Source: Bacillus sp. S/N-304-OC-R1 (GTDB lineage: Bacteria; Bacillota; Bacilli; Bacillales; Cytobacillaceae). From it: a DNA stretch of 64,000 nucleotides. Below are positions 63,670 to 64,000 of this stretch, one piece after another. Positions within the stretch are counted from its first letter, which is position 1, and every line of letters begins with the position of its first letter. The notes beneath the pieces are model-generated. The model ran no database searches, was not told the DNA's origin, and saw only the letters and a program-made list of their open reading frames with translations. The stretch covers positions 248,001-312,000 of the forward strand of contig NZ_JACWFE010000013.1 in NCBI RefSeq assembly GCF_019749375.1, given 5' to 3'. Position numbers and translations under genes: made by a program.

Positions 63670-64000
63670 TTGACGAAAATAGCATGGGTAACAGATAGCA
63701 CTGCTTTCTTGGAAGAGCAGCTTATTAATCATCCTGATGTATACACGATCCCAATCACTATATTATTGGACGAGGAGGAATATTTAGAGGTAGATTTAAC
63801 GCCAGCCCAACTATATGGACGATTAAAAACACTTAAAACTCCTCCAAAAACATCTCAGCCTTCCATTGGAGCTTTTAAAGATTTATACGAAAAACTAGGG
63901 GAGACCTATGATGTCATTTTCTCAGTTCATATATCGGGTAAGCTGAGTGGAACGGCTTCTTCAAGTGAACAGGCTGCCCAGTTAGTTGATACAAAAGTAA
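63670..64000 (+). CDS. DegV-family fatty-acid-binding protein, 5' part
   Basis: The window ends inside this gene; 110 codons are visible. It starts at TTG 63670 with GGGGGAAT before it. The N-terminal KIAWVTDSTA and the IPITILLDEEEY segment are DegV hallmarks, as is KTSQPSIGAF with the Ser/Gln of the lipid pocket. DegV/FakB proteins bind acyl chains and hand them to fatty acid kinase. Which paralog this is cannot be told. Confidence 0.9.
   Translation, partial: MTKIAWVTDSTAFLEEQLINHPDVYTIPITILLDEEEYLEVDLTPAQLYGRLKTLKTPPKTSQPSIGAFKDLYEKLGETYDVIFSVHISGKLSGTASSSEQAAQLVDTKV

Overview
The window is chromosomal DNA of a low-GC, endospore-forming Bacillaceae species outside the B. subtilis group. 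Evidence: spore genes (sspM, sspL, cotD), a B-type RNase P RNA, strong GGAGG ribosome sites with many TTG/GTG starts, and gene blocks in the same neighbourhoods as in Bacillus subtilis (asnS-dnaD-nth-ypoC-ponA-recU-yppC; mrfAB-cotD-ypsA-gpsB-rnpB; ypvA, ypwA; xpt-pbuX; bpsAB-dynA; ypcP-sspL; ypdQ-ypeP-ypeQ-cspD). I cannot name the species.

Layout. 1-10.2 kb: asnS 3' part, the replication/repair/wall block dnaD-nth-ypoC facing ponA-recU, then the ypp genes with a hidden sspM. 10.2-16.5 kb is accessory: a two-gene OppB/OppC-like permease whose second gene is fused to an M1 metallopeptidase, an Hsp20, and a short-form hybrid-cluster protein with a Crp/Fnr-type regulator and a matching operator. 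16.6-26.4 kb: mitomycin-repair mrfAB, cotD, ypsA, gpsB, rnpB, a PAS-PAS-GGDEF-EAL protein and an rRNA methyltransferase. 26.8-35.1 kb: ypvA helicase, an MFS transporter, ypwA, an EamA transporter and a ba3-type oxidase operon with a hidden 49-residue subunit. 35.5-40.7 kb: guanine riboswitch-xpt-pbuX, a CheX-like protein, alkylpyrone genes bpsAB, and a Fur-box-controlled 30-residue peptide gene. 40.8-49.3 kb: dynA, a sulfurtransferase, ypcP, sspL, two RNase H-fold genes, ypeQ and cspD. 49.9-57.4 kb: manganese ABC importer mntABCD behind an MntR operator, wrbA, topB, and mntR itself with an unusual charged tail. 57.4-64 kb: a methyltransferase/AIM24 pair, metA (acetyl-CoA type by residue 111), fhs behind a palindromic operator, an amidohydrolase and the start of a DegV-family gene.

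Two repeat families lie between genes: family A (three copies near 1.2, 10.2 and 20.3 kb, with co-varying helix positions) and family B (one 242-bp copy near 26.5 kb and a 37-bp end-to-end deletion form near 32.8 kb). The most unusual items are the permease-peptidase fusion and the Fur-controlled micro-gene. Most coding starts were moved from the longest reading frame to the start with a properly spaced ribosome site, as explained per entry. All assignments come from reading the sequence and recalled family knowledge; no database search was run.
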